Source: Ignavibacteriota bacterium (GTDB taxonomy: Bacteria > Bacteroidota > Ignavibacteria > Ignavibacteriales > Melioribacteraceae). From it: a stretch of 64,000 nt of DNA. The stretch spans positions 434,001 to 498,000 of the forward strand of contig JADJOX010000007.1 of the NCBI GenBank assembly GCA_016713565.1, written 5' to 3'. The notes under the pieces are model-generated. The model searched no databases. It had not been told where the DNA came from and was given only the letters and a program-made list of their open reading frames with translations. Made by a program: the position numbers and the translations under genes. Position 1 is the first letter of the stretch. The number at the start of each line of letters is the position of its first letter. This document shows positions 9,291 through 17,610 of the stretch, piece by piece.

Positions 9291-10267
9291 TTATTTTTTC
9301 AATCTTTCACTTGCGCTTTCAACTATCCATTCTATCAATGTTTTATATTGGATATTTTTCATATTACAAATAATGGGCAAGTCGGAATGAGTCGGATGAA
9401 TACCCGCAAGCGGATTCAATTCAATTATATTTGGAATTCCGTTTCTATCAACTCGAATATCAATTCTACCCGCGTCTCTGCAGCCTAAACCCTTCCAAGC
9501 CGCCAAAGCAAATTTCTCTGCTTTCTTTACAACTGAATCCTTAACAATCTTATACTCAATTTTCCCTATCCATTCATCTTTATTCGCGTATGAATAAACA
9601 TCAGGTTCGGCATTTTCTAATAATATAACTTCCATTGATCCAATAACTTTAGCTTTTTCACCGGTTCCAATAATTCCTGTTGTAAATTCTCGTCCGGGTA
9701 AAAATTCTTCAACTAAAACCGGCTGTTTAAAAGTTCTAATTAAATATTCACAAACCTCAAAAAGCTCTTTTTTATTTCTAATTTTGGATTTGGCTGTTAT
9801 ACCTTTTCCAGTACCTTCGGCATTAGGTTTTGCGAATAGCGGAAATTTCAATTTTACATTTTTTAAATCATCAACTGAGTAAACTTCAAAAAAATTCGGA
9901 GTTGGAATTTGAAGATCGCGCAGTACTCTTTTTGTCATTCCTTTATGAAGCGATAATGCTAAAACTAAAGGATCGGAAAAGTATAAGGAATATTATAAGC
10001 ATCAAGTATGGCAGGGACTTGAGCTTCCCTGCCAATTCCTCTTAAACCTTCAGCAATGTTAAATACTAAATCCCAAGTTTTACCTTTATTTAGTTTTTTT
10101 GTAAGATCCCAAATATTCCCGATTCTCTCAGTAGAATGACCAAGCTCTTTCAAAGTATTATCGATTGCATCGATTGTGCTCTTTTTATCGAACTCGGCAG
10201 TCTCTTCTTCACTAAATCCAAGTTTTAAATATTTTTCTCTAAGGTCAAAAGTAATTCCGATATGCAT
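9291..10267 (-). pseudogene. D-alanine-D-alanine ligase-like ATP-grasp enzyme, broken by a one-base frameshift
   Basis: Two reading frames together make one ATP-grasp protein of about 325 residues. The first (10267 to 9965) gives the N-terminal domain, ending ILDAYNIPYTFPIL and a stop. The second carries on from the same point as SDPLVLALSLHKGMTKRV and includes KPNAEGTGKGI, VEEFLPGREFTTGI and the metal-binding ELNPLAGIHPTHSDLP. The break is at the four-base A run 9977-9980 (T run on the coding strand). One added T restores the frame and the usual Ddl wording. ATG 10267 follows a GGGA ribosome binding site, 15 bases after kamA. No other damage is visible, so this may be a sequencing error in a working gene. 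It is a paralogue of the ATP-grasp gene just downstream. Confidence 0.8.
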
Positions 10268-10282
10268 CAATTGAGTCCCTTT

Positions 10283-11659
10283 TTACTTCCTTTCTAAATT
10301 ATTTGACTCATCTATTGTTTCATCATAATATTTAAATATTTCGCCTTCATAATTTTTAAGAAGGACATATTTTCCATCTCTTCCTTGATAATATTCAGGT
10401 AGCAATGGAATTTTTCCGCCTCCGCCGGGTGCATCAACAATATACTGAGGAACAGCATATCCTGAAGTATGCCCTCGCAAACCCTGAATCATTTCCAATC
10501 CTTTGGAAATTGGAGTTCTGAAATGTGCTGTACCCTGAACCGGATCGCATTGATAAAGATAATAAGGTTTCACTCTTATTTTTAAAAGGCCTTGATAAAG
10601 TGGTTTTAAAATATCCACCGAATCATTAACGCCTTTTAATAATACGGTTTGACTTCCTAAAGGAATACCAGCATCAGCTAATCTAGCACACGCTTCTTGT
10701 ACTTCCGGGGTTAATTCATCCGGATGTGTAAAATGAATGCTCATCCAAAGAGGATGATATTTCTTTAAAATTTTAGTTAATGCAGGTGTTATTCTTTGTG
10801 GAAGAACAACCGGGACTTTAGTCCCCATTCTAATAAATTCAACATGAGGAATTTTTCTCAAGTTGGAAAGCAACCACTCAATTTTTTCATTTGATAAAGT
10901 CAATGGGTCACCGCCGGAAATTAAAACATCTCTTACTTCCGGATGAGCTTTTATATAATCAATAGCATTTTCCCATTGTTTCATATCATGTTTATATTCA
11001 CCGCCAACATTTCCAACCATTCTTGAACGTGTACAATATCTGCAGTATACTGAACAAAAACCAGTTGCTAAAAATAAAACTCTATCAGGATAACGATGAA
11101 CTAAGCCAGGAACAGGTGAATCACCATCTTCATTTAATGGATCAGCCGCTTCACCAGGAGATAAAATTTCTTCATCTTTAACCATTATTACGGTTCTTCG
11201 TAAAGGTTGGTTTTCATCCATTCCATCAATTAGGCTAGCGTAATATGGAGTAATGGCAAATGGTAATGGACCGCGGTGTGCTAAAATTCCTTCTTTTTCC
11301 GAATTAGAAAGTTTAATAAATCTTTCTAATTTTTCTATAGTTCTAATTCTATTGCTTACTTGCCAATGCCAGTCATTCCATTGTTCATTTGTAACTGTTG
11401 GATAGAATTTTTTACGAAATGTCTGACTTTTTTTGCTAATTGGAAACAGTAGCTTACTAACAACACTAAGCGTTGTTTCTTCGCTTTTAGATTTTTGTTT
11501 TTGGTTTAATTTGCTATTTAGCTTTTCCGATAAGGTGCTAAAGTTAGTTGATGGAGTTTTTAATTGAGTTTTGTTGTTTGAAACTTCCACTGAAGTTTCG
11601 AGAGAATAAGTCGAACTCGGAGGTTCTTCTTTCTCCCCAAAAAGTTGCAATTCTTCCAT
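10283..11659 (-). CDS. kamA: KamA-family radical SAM enzyme, probable lysine 2,3-aminomutase
   Basis: Radical SAM, PLP-dependent aminomutase that would convert L-lysine to L-beta-lysine. The [4Fe-4S] site is CSVYCRYC (Cys202, 206, 209). The PLP lysine is Lys416 in DAPGGGGKIP. Two acidic residues that bind the lysine side-chain amine in clostridial lysine 2,3-aminomutase appear to be kept: Asp372 in QCDPVQG and Asp409 in IVDAP. Glutamate 2,3-aminomutase has Lys and Asn there, so lysine is the likelier substrate. Residues 1-80 are a Ser/Thr/Lys-rich extension not found in typical enzymes (about 420 residues). First gene of a four-gene series with two ATP-grasp ligases and a GNAT. A GAGAGGAAAG sequence precedes the ATG at a slightly long distance. 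Confidence 0.9.
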   Translation of the reverse strand: MEELQLFGEKEEPPSSTYSLETSVEVSNNKTQLKTPSTNFSTLSEKLNSKLNQKQKSKSEETTLSVVSKLLFPISKKSQTFRKKFYPTVTNEQWNDWHWQVSNRIRTIEKLERFIKLSNSEKEGILAHRGPLPFAITPYYASLIDGMDENQPLRRTVIMVKDEEILSPGEAADPLNEDGDSPVPGLVHRYPDRVLFLATGFCSVYCRYCTRSRMVGNVGGEYKHDMKQWENAIDYIKAHPEVRDVLISGGDPLTLSNEKIEWLLSNLRKIPHVEFIRMGTKVPVVLPQRITPALTKILKKYHPLWMSIHFTHPDELTPEVQEACARLADAGIPLGSQTVLLKGVNDSVDILKPLYQGLLKIRVKPYYLYQCDPVQGTAHFRTPISKGLEMIQGLRGHTSGYAVPQYIVDAPGGGGKIPLLPEYYQGRDGKYVLLKNYEGEIFKYYDETIDESNNLERK

Positions 11660-12125
11660 TGATGGTATCTTTCCTCTCTGAAAATTTGTTTAAGAAAAAG
11701 TTGTTATTTGATGAAATATAAATCATTTTAAAAAATAATTAGTTGTAAAAAATTGCTGCGATACATAACATAAAAAAATTGAATTTGTCAATGCAAATTA
11801 TTGATTTAGTGTAAAAAATATAATAATAATTTTTTTTTGACAATTCATTATAAACCATATTTTACTAATGGTTCCAATAGTTGTTATACTTTTTTCAATT
11901 TGAGTTTTTTTTCAAAAACTTATTTATAACGAATAATCAATTACCATAAAATTTGTTTAAATAATCGCTAAAAGGACGTTAAATGTTAATTAAACAATAT
12001 TTTTATGCAACATGAGATAACATATTGCTTTTTATAAATCTTGTCAAGAGTATTTTTTTTGATATTCGAATATTATCATTTCCACGAAGCGAAAATTAAT
12101 TACTGAAAAAAATTTTATTATTTAC
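11660..12125. other. Intergenic region between divergent kamA and lexA
   Basis: About 470 very AT-rich bases hold the kamA promoter (minus strand) and lead into the lexA promoter (plus strand). A perfect 12-bp palindrome ATATTCGAATAT lies at 12062-12073. A TTGACA at 11837-11842 on the plus strand lacks a well-spaced -10. A ten-codon ORF (ATG 11983, stop ending 12015) follows AAAGGAC but has no recognisable attenuator behind it. I see no RNA gene or longer ORF. Confidence 0.55.
11762..11791 (-). promoter_or_regulatory. Putative promoter of the kamA cassette
   Basis: On the minus strand TTGACA (11791-11786) is followed after 18 bases by TATGTA (11767-11762), about 100 bases upstream of the kamA start. 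The -35 box matches the consensus, the -10 is fair. Confidence 0.45.
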
Positions 12126-12154
12126 TTGACAAGTGAACTTTTGTGCACTATTTT
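12126..12154 (+). promoter_or_regulatory. Promoter of lexA
   Basis: TTGACA at 12126-12131, a 17-base spacer, and TATTTT at 12149-12154. This is 32 bases before the TTG start and agrees with the promoters proposed for uppS and prs. The -10 box is covered by the palindrome at 12143-12164. Confidence 0.7.
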
Positions 12155-12164
12155 TATAGTGTAC
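12143..12164 (+). promoter_or_regulatory. Candidate LexA operator (SOS box) overlapping the lexA promoter
   Basis: GTGCACTAT, four T residues, then ATAGTGTAC: two 9-base arms that are reverse complements except at one position. The repeat covers the -10 box and part of the spacer, the classical place for a repressor to block RNA polymerase. Because lexA usually represses itself, this is a natural candidate for the species' SOS box. It differs from both the E. coli (CTGT-N8-ACAG) and Bacillus (CGAAC-N4-GTTCG) boxes. Confidence 0.6.
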
Positions 12165-12185
12165 AAATTTTCACTAGAGGTTGAA

Positions 12186-12812
12186 TTGACAGAAAGACAA
12201 AATAATATCTTAAACTTCATTAAAGAGTTTGTTGACACTAATGGTTTTCCGCCTTCATATCGGGAAATTGGAAATCATTTTAATATTAGCAGCACATTTG
12301 GTGTAAAACGTCATCTGGACGCTTTAGTTAAAAAAGGATATTTAAATGTATTTTCAAATTCTAATAGATCTATTACATTAACAGAGAAATCGGAAATTTT
12401 ATTTAATGAAAAAAAGGAAAATAATTCCATAAAAATTCCTATTCTTGGAAAAGTTGCCGCCGGATATCCAGTTCTTTCCAACCAAAATTATGATGGAACC
12501 TTGTATGTGGATACAAGTCTAATTAAAAAAGGTTTTAACTACTTTGGTTTAAAAGTGCGTGGTGAAAGTATGATTGATGATGGAATACTTGAAGGCGATA
12601 CAGTAATTGTAAAAGCGCAAAGTGAAGCCTCAAACAATGATATTATTATTGCCTTAGTTGATAACGATACTACAGTAAAAAGATATTTTAGAAAAAAAGA
12701 CTCAATTGAGCTTATTCCAGCAAATAAAAATTTTGAAACAATTGTAGTTAAAAACAATAACGAATTTTCAATATTAGGCAAAGTTGTTGCCGTATTTAGA
12801 ATTTATAATTAG
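12186..12812 (+). CDS. lexA: LexA repressor
   Basis: SOS-response repressor that cleaves itself when stimulated by RecA on single-stranded DNA. The N-terminal winged helix-turn-helix (about 1-65) contains FPPSYREIGNHFNIS and KRHLDALVKKGYL. The C-terminal peptidase domain has the Ala92-Gly93 cleavage bond in KVAAGYP, catalytic Ser128 in GESMIDDG and catalytic Lys165 in DTTVKRY. Length 208 residues, normal for the family. I place the start at TTG 12186, with AGAGG five bases upstream; the 20 codons before it overlap the promoter and operator. It leads two small genes at very short distance (8 and 14 bases). Confidence 0.93.
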   Translation: MTERQNNILNFIKEFVDTNGFPPSYREIGNHFNISSTFGVKRHLDALVKKGYLNVFSNSNRSITLTEKSEILFNEKKENNSIKIPILGKVAAGYPVLSNQNYDGTLYVDTSLIKKGFNYFGLKVRGESMIDDGILEGDTVIVKAQSEASNNDIIIALVDNDTTVKRYFRKKDSIELIPANKNFETIVVKNNNEFSILGKVVAVFRIYN

Positions 12813-12820
12813 GAGTAAAT

Positions 12821-13060
12821 GTGAAAACTGAAATTTTTGAAAAAGCCATAACTCAAAGACAAAGAATTAAATTTTTATACAATCTAAATTCTATTGAAGT
12901 GGAACCATATTATTTATCCAAAAACAAAAACGGGAACAAAGTTATTTATGGAAGAGTAAACTCTTCTAACGAAATAAAAATGTTTGAGTTCAATAAAATT
13001 TTCAACATAAAAATACTTTTTAACACAAAATTTTCTCCCATTATTCCAATTTTAAATTAA
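12821..13060 (+). CDS. Small WYL-like domain protein downstream of lexA
   Basis: A 79-residue protein starting at GTG with AGGAG upstream, 8 bases after lexA. The pattern ITQRQRIKFLYN, then VEPYYLSKNKNGNKVIYGRV and FEFNKIFNIKIL recalls the short beta-rich WYL domain (Ile-x-Phe-x-Tyr, Glu-Pro, a central strand pair and a final regulatory strand). WYL domains usually sit C-terminal to a helix-turn-helix and bind ligands or nucleic acid; here the domain stands alone. Its place in the lexA transcript suggests a link with DNA damage control, which is inference. The family call is tentative. Confidence 0.5.
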   Translation: MKTEIFEKAITQRQRIKFLYNLNSIEVEPYYLSKNKNGNKVIYGRVNSSNEIKMFEFNKIFNIKILFNTKFSPIIPILN

Positions 13061-13074
13061 AATTGAGAGCGAAA

Positions 13075-13473
13075 ATGAAAGAGAATTTAAGACAAAAAAA
13101 AGTTGATGATTTAGTTAATCATTTTTGGCGGAACGGATATCTTACCGTAAGCAGAAAATACGGAAAGTATTTACCCGAACCAAACAACATCGGAAATTAT
13201 GAAGTTGATGCCATTGGAAAGCTGAAAAAAAAATTTGTAATAGGCTTAACACTAACCGAAGATGAATTGAATGAACCAAAAATCTATTCTAAATTGGAAT
13301 TTTTAGCAACACGCCATACGAAGTTCTCTAATAATAAAGTCACTTTATTTGTCGGTGTTCCAAAAGAACTTTTTAACAAAGTGAAAATTTGCATGACAAA
13401 CCTTACCGCTGAAGCTCAAAAAAACATAAAAATTGTTGCAATCAGCAATGAAAATAAACTTAATAGTAATTAA
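13075..13473 (+). CDS. Hypothetical protein in the lexA transcript
   Basis: A 132-residue protein, 14 bases after the WYL-like gene; ATG 13075 has GAGAG upstream, and an in-frame TTG at 13063 is less likely. I do not recognise it. It begins with a basic helix (MKENLRQKKVDDLVNHFWRNGYL), then an alternating strand/helix pattern: NYEVDAIGKLKKKFVIGLTL, later KVTLFVGVPKELFNKVKICM and NIKIVAIS. The Glu-x-Asp followed by a beta-hairpin recalls PD-(D/E)XK nuclease-like folds, but a catalytic Lys in the expected place is not clear. Probably expressed with lexA. Confidence 0.55.
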   Translation: MKENLRQKKVDDLVNHFWRNGYLTVSRKYGKYLPEPNNIGNYEVDAIGKLKKKFVIGLTLTEDELNEPKIYSKLEFLATRHTKFSNNKVTLFVGVPKELFNKVKICMTNLTAEAQKNIKIVAISNENKLNSN

Positions 13474-13607
13474 CTACACCAATTTTCAATTTTATTGCTC
13501 TCATCACTAAATTTTTGACTTAAAAAATTCACAAATTTTTGAGAACTTATTTCAGTTACATTTGTAAAAAACTTTTGAAATGAGTTACTTATTAGAATTT
13601 ATGAACC

Positions 13608-13636
13608 TTGACATTTAGTTTACGGCGGGTTATTTT
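13608..13636 (+). promoter_or_regulatory. Promoter of the uppS-bamA envelope region
   Basis: TTGACA at 13608-13613, a 17-base spacer and TATTTT at 13631-13636, 35 bases before the uppS start codon. Same boxes and spacing as the lexA promoter. Confidence 0.65.
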
Positions 13637-13671
13637 GGAAATTCGGATTTAAAATAAGTCGTGAGATTCTT

Positions 13672-14466
13672 TTGTCCAAATCACTTAGTTCAAAAGACTT
13701 AGCTCTAATAGAAGAGATAAAAAATAAAGGAAATATTCCAAAGCATATTGCCATTATAATGGATGGCAATGGCAGATGGGCTGAAAACAAAAGGCTGCCG
13801 AGAGCTGCGGGCCACAAAAAAGGTGTGGAAACCGTTAGAACCATGGTGCAGTCTTGTATTAGTTTGGGTGTAAAATATCTTACTTTATATACTTTTTCTA
13901 CAGAGAATTGGAAAAGACCTCAAGATGAAATTTCTACATTAATGAGATTAATGGTAAGAAGTCTTAAAAACGAAACGGATGAGTTAAACAAAAATAATGT
14001 GAAAATTATCACCATTGGAAATTCGGAAAGTTTACCTCATATAGTTCAAAAAGAATTAGAACAGGCAAAACAAAAAACAGAAACTAATAATAAGCTTGTT
14101 TTGAATCTTGCTTTAAGTTACAGCGGACGTTGGGAAATTATTGAAGCTGTAAAAAAAATTGCAAAAAATGTATCAGAAGGTTACAATTCATTAGATGATA
14201 TAAATGAAGCATTATTTTCACAAAATTTAACAACCGCAGGAATTCCGGATCCGGATTTAATGATCAGAAGCGGCGGTGAACATAGAATTAGTAATTTTTT
14301 AATTTGGCAAATTGCCTATTCTGAACTTTTTGTTTCGAAAGTACTTTGGCCAGATTTTACATGCAAAAATTTAATCGAAGCAATTGAAGATTATCAACAT
14401 AGAGAGAGAAGATTTGGACTTATCAGTAAACAGGTTTCTGATACCCGCAAAAAAATTCAGACTTAA
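13672..14466 (+). CDS. uppS: Undecaprenyl diphosphate synthase (cis-prenyltransferase)
   Basis: Condenses isopentenyl units onto farnesyl diphosphate to make the C55 lipid carrier for peptidoglycan and polysaccharides. At 264 residues it has normal length. IAIIMDGNGRWA contains the catalytic Asp31, and RSGGEHRISNFLIWQIAYSELF is the second signature that binds isopentenyl diphosphate. No ATG precedes the first motif, so the start must be TTG 13672; its ribosome binding site (GTGAG) is poor. The gene overlaps the start region of bamA, and the pairing of uppS with bamA and lipid A genes is common in Gram-negative bacteria. Confidence 0.93.
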   Translation: MSKSLSSKDLALIEEIKNKGNIPKHIAIIMDGNGRWAENKRLPRAAGHKKGVETVRTMVQSCISLGVKYLTLYTFSTENWKRPQDEISTLMRLMVRSLKNETDELNKNNVKIITIGNSESLPHIVQKELEQAKQKTETNNKLVLNLALSYSGRWEIIEAVKKIAKNVSEGYNSLDDINEALFSQNLTTAGIPDPDLMIRSGGEHRISNFLIWQIAYSELFVSKVLWPDFTCKNLIEAIEDYQHRERRFGLISKQVSDTRKKIQT

Positions 14467-16957
14467 AATTCACAGCCTAAACAACCTGTTTATTCGTCTG
14501 TTTGTTGTACTTTTAATTTTTAACTCTTTAACTTATGCACAATTTGAAAGAGTTAATTATAAAATTTTGGGCATTTCTGTGGAAGGAAACAAAACTGCCG
14601 ATGCCGGTACTATTATTGCGAACAGCGGACTAAAAGAAGGCGGGGAATTGGAATTGCCGGGCGATGCTACCAATAATGCCATTAAAAGATTATGGGGCTT
14701 GGGAATTTTCGATGATGTTCAAATTTTTATTGACAAAAAAATTGATAACGGTGTTTTTTTACTTATTAAAGTGAAAGAATTCCAAAGAATGGAAAAAGTT
14801 ATTTTTAGAGGTAACGATGAGATTGATGATGATGATATCAATAAAGAAATCTCATTTATGAGCGGACAAACTCTAAAACCTCAGGAAATTAAAAAAATTA
14901 TTACCAAAACAAAAGACCTATATATTGAAGACGGATATCTTAATGTTAAAATCAATCCTTTAAAATTTTCATTTCTAAAAGCTGATACTTCTGACGACGA
15001 AATAACGGTAACTTGGGTTAACAATAATGATGAGAACGATCTTGAAGAAACAATATACGAATATAACCAAGATAGAAGATCAAATACTATTGGCAGATTA
15101 AAAGACAGATTACTTCTTGTTTTGGATATTGTTGAGGGCGATGAAGTAACAGTTGAGAAAATTTCCTTTTCCGGAAACAATGCCTTTGATGATGATGATT
15201 TACGATCTGAGCTTGATGAAACTGTGCAAGATGCATGGTGGAGATTCTGGAGCTCGGCAAATTTTAAAAAAGAAGATTTTGAAGAAGATAAAAAACTATT
15301 GGTTACCTTTTACCAAAAAAACGGTTACAGAGATTTTGAAATTTTATCAGATTCAATTCAACTTACTAACGATAAAAAGTTAATGGATATTACAATTAAT
15401 GTTTATGAGGGTCCTCAATATAAAATCAGAAACATTGAATGGAACGGAAATACGGTTTATCCAAGTCAACTTTTAACAGAAAGACTAGGATTTCAAAAAG
15501 GCGATATTTATAATTTGGAATTATTCAATCAGAACTTATTCGGCAATCAGGCACAAACAGACGTTGCCTCTCTATATTTAGATAACGGATATCTTACTTA
15601 TCATCAAGAAGCTACAGAAAATAAAGTCGGCAAAGATTCCATAGATATTTCAATAAAAGTTATAGAAAATAATCAATTTCGTATAGGTAAAGTTGATATA
15701 AGCGGAAATGATAGAACAAAAGACAAAGTAATTAGAAGAGAGCTTTATACAATTCCGGGAGATTATTTTAGAAGAAGCAATATTTTCAGAAGCATTCAGC
15801 AGTTGGCAAATTTAAATTACTTTAATGTTGAAAAACTTTATCAAAAAGGTGTTGACTACAGACCGGCAACAGACAGTATTGTTAACCTAATTTATAATGT
15901 TGAAGAAAAGTCGAGCGATTTTATTAACGCTTCAGTCGGCTACAGCGAATCTTACGGATTCAGCGGTTCGGTTGGCGTTACATTGACAAACTTTTCTATT
16001 ACGGAACCATTTAGACTTGGCGGCGGACAAATAGTAAATTTCAGTTGGCAATTCGGTGTTGGCAATTATTATAGAACTTTTACTTTAGGATTTACAGAAC
16101 CCTGGTTTATGGATTCGCCAACTTCTCTAGGATTTGATCTTTTTGATACAAGGCAACAATACATTTATTACTTACGACAAAGTGGTATCTCACTTAGAGC
16201 AGGAAGAAGATTAACCTGGCCTGATGATAGATTTTATATTCAAGGATTGTTAAGATTCCAATATAACGATGTAATTGATGGAAGAAATTATTATGCAGAG
16301 GGAATTTCACGCCAATATACTTCCGGTTTGAATATATCGAGAAATGATATTGATAATCCTATTTTTCCATCCATCGGTTCAAAAATTTTATTGAGCGGAG
16401 AATTATCAGGCGGACCAATTTTACCCGGAGATGTAGATTATTACAAAATAGAATTTACCGCCGATTGGTATAGAAGATTATTTAATTCAAACCGTCTTAC
16501 ATTTTACAGCAATGTTGATATAGGTTATATTCACGAGATTGTAGCAGGAACAACCATCCAGCCGTTTGAATTTTTCTATATGGGCGGAAACGGTTTAGTT
16601 ATTGCGACAACACCTTTGAGAGGTTATGCAGATAGAACTGTTGGTCCCAAAAGCAGTTCGGGTTTAACAATCGGAGGCAGAGTTAAAACAAAATATACGG
16701 CTGAAATAAGAGCCGCGTTAACATTAGAACCAATGCCAATTTATATTTTAACATTTGCCGAAGCCGGAAATACATTTGAAGATTTGCCAACCGCCGATTT
16801 ATTTAATTTAAGAAAATCCGCAGGTATTGGCGCAAGAATTTTAATAAATCCGATAGGCTTAATTGGATTTGATTATGGTTATGGATTTGACAGAAAAGCT
16901 GTGGATGGCGAAGATCCGAAATGGGAATTTCACTTCCAATTTGGAAAAGGCTTTTAA
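14414..16957 (+). CDS. bamA: Outer membrane protein assembly factor BamA
   Basis: Central outer-membrane component that folds and inserts beta-barrel proteins. About 847 residues: an N-terminal signal segment (ending SLTYAQF), a series of POTRA domains (about residues 40-450, with recurring phrases such as VEGNKTADAGTI, FRGNDEIDDDDI, FSGNNAFDDDDL, WNGNTVYPSQLL and ISGNDRTKDKVI), then an Omp85 barrel ending FHFQFGKGF with the C-terminal Phe typical of barrels. The second POTRA has an unusually acidic linker. No ATG exists near the start: I prefer TTG 14414, preceded by AGAGAGAAGA, over TTG 14384. Either start lies inside uppS, implying translational coupling. Confidence 0.93.
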   Translation: MDLSVNRFLIPAKKFRLKIHSLNNLFIRLFVVLLIFNSLTYAQFERVNYKILGISVEGNKTADAGTIIANSGLKEGGELELPGDATNNAIKRLWGLGIFDDVQIFIDKKIDNGVFLLIKVKEFQRMEKVIFRGNDEIDDDDINKEISFMSGQTLKPQEIKKIITKTKDLYIEDGYLNVKINPLKFSFLKADTSDDEITVTWVNNNDENDLEETIYEYNQDRRSNTIGRLKDRLLLVLDIVEGDEVTVEKISFSGNNAFDDDDLRSELDETVQDAWWRFWSSANFKKEDFEEDKKLLVTFYQKNGYRDFEILSDSIQLTNDKKLMDITINVYEGPQYKIRNIEWNGNTVYPSQLLTERLGFQKGDIYNLELFNQNLFGNQAQTDVASLYLDNGYLTYHQEATENKVGKDSIDISIKVIENNQFRIGKVDISGNDRTKDKVIRRELYTIPGDYFRRSNIFRSIQQLANLNYFNVEKLYQKGVDYRPATDSIVNLIYNVEEKSSDFINASVGYSESYGFSGSVGVTLTNFSITEPFRLGGGQIVNFSWQFGVGNYYRTFTLGFTEPWFMDSPTSLGFDLFDTRQQYIYYLRQSGISLRAGRRLTWPDDRFYIQGLLRFQYNDVIDGRNYYAEGISRQYTSGLNISRNDIDNPIFPSIGSKILLSGELSGGPILPGDVDYYKIEFTADWYRRLFNSNRLTFYSNVDIGYIHEIVAGTTIQPFEFFYMGGNGLVIATTPLRGYADRTVGPKSSSGLTIGGRVKTKYTAEIRAALTLEPMPIYILTFAEAGNTFEDLPTADLFNLRKSAGIGARILINPIGLIGFDYGYGFDRKAVDGEDPKWEFHFQFGKGF

Positions 16958-16986
16958 TTATATATCAAACAAAAAAAGAGGTTAAA

Positions 16987-17505
16987 TTGAGAACAACAAC
17001 GATTCTACTTTTATTTTTCATATCGGCTTCAATATTTGCACAATCTGTGCAGAAAATCGGCTGGGTCGATTCAGGAATAATATTGCAGCAATATCCTCCT
17101 GCAATTAAAGCTCAGAGCGATTTGGATGCGTTAACAGCGAAATGGTCAAAATCTGTTGATAGCATGACTACAGATTTACAAACCGCTTATGCAGAAGCAC
17201 AAAAACAGTTTACTAACATGACACCAGACAAACAACGCGAAGTTCAACAGGATTTAGTAAGAAAAGAACAAAATATTCAGCAATTTCGTCAACAGAAATT
17301 TGCCCAACCTAATGGCGAGCTTTTCTTAAAGCAGGATGAATTATTAAAACCAATTAAAGCAAAAATTCTTGATGCAATTGATAAAGTAAGACAACAAGAA
17401 GGTATGAGTTTTATATTCGATAAAACAGGCGACGTATTATTGCTTTTTGCTGATCCGCAGTTTGATATTACGAACGTTGTTTTGGATAAGTTGAAAAGAG
17501 GATAA
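16987..17505 (+). CDS. OmpH/Skp-family periplasmic chaperone (first copy)
   Basis: Periplasmic holdase that escorts unfolded outer-membrane proteins to BamA. The mature part has the Skp pattern: short strand KIGWVDSGIILQQYP, long Gln/Lys-rich coiled-coil arms (about 50-125), then a closing strand GMSFIFDKTGDVLLLFADPQFDITNVVLDKL. The signal peptide is RTTTILLLFFISASIFAQ. Start is TTG 16987, with AGAGG six bases upstream, giving 172 residues. It follows bamA by 29 bases, and a second copy comes next. Confidence 0.88.
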   Translation: MRTTTILLLFFISASIFAQSVQKIGWVDSGIILQQYPPAIKAQSDLDALTAKWSKSVDSMTTDLQTAYAEAQKQFTNMTPDKQREVQQDLVRKEQNIQQFRQQKFAQPNGELFLKQDELLKPIKAKILDAIDKVRQQEGMSFIFDKTGDVLLLFADPQFDITNVVLDKLKRG

Positions 17506-17525
17506 ATTTATTTTCAATCTTTTTG

Positions 17526-17574
17526 TAGAGGTTTGAACTGTAAATAAATAAAATTAGCATGTTTCAAACCTCTA
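17526..17574 (+). terminator. Stem-loop between the two ompH genes
   Basis: TAGAGGTTTGAA at 17526-17537 and its exact reverse complement at 17563-17574 can pair (12 bp) around a 25-nt AT-rich loop, followed by TATTATTTT. It could be a partial terminator or an mRNA-stabilising structure that lowers or separates expression of the downstream genes. The long loop and weak T tract make it poorer than the other terminators here. Confidence 0.5.
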
Positions 17575-17610
17575 TATTATTTTAAACAATCCATTTAGGA
17601 GAGATTAGTT

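Noticed and set aside
11837..11863. TTGACA with a TATTTT-like box on the plus strand
   Set aside because: The spacing is only 15 bases and no gene follows for about 300 bases.
11983..12015. Ten-codon ORF after AAAGGAC between kamA and lexA
   Set aside because: No terminator or attenuator follows and the peptide has no run of regulatory codons.
12062..12073. Palindrome ATATTCGAATAT
   Set aside because: Short and very AT-rich in AT-rich DNA; not near a promoter box that I trust.
12126..12185. In-frame extension of lexA by 20 codons from TTG 12126
   Set aside because: This stretch contains the promoter and palindromic operator, the residues do not fit LexA, and TTG 12186 has AGAGG five bases upstream.
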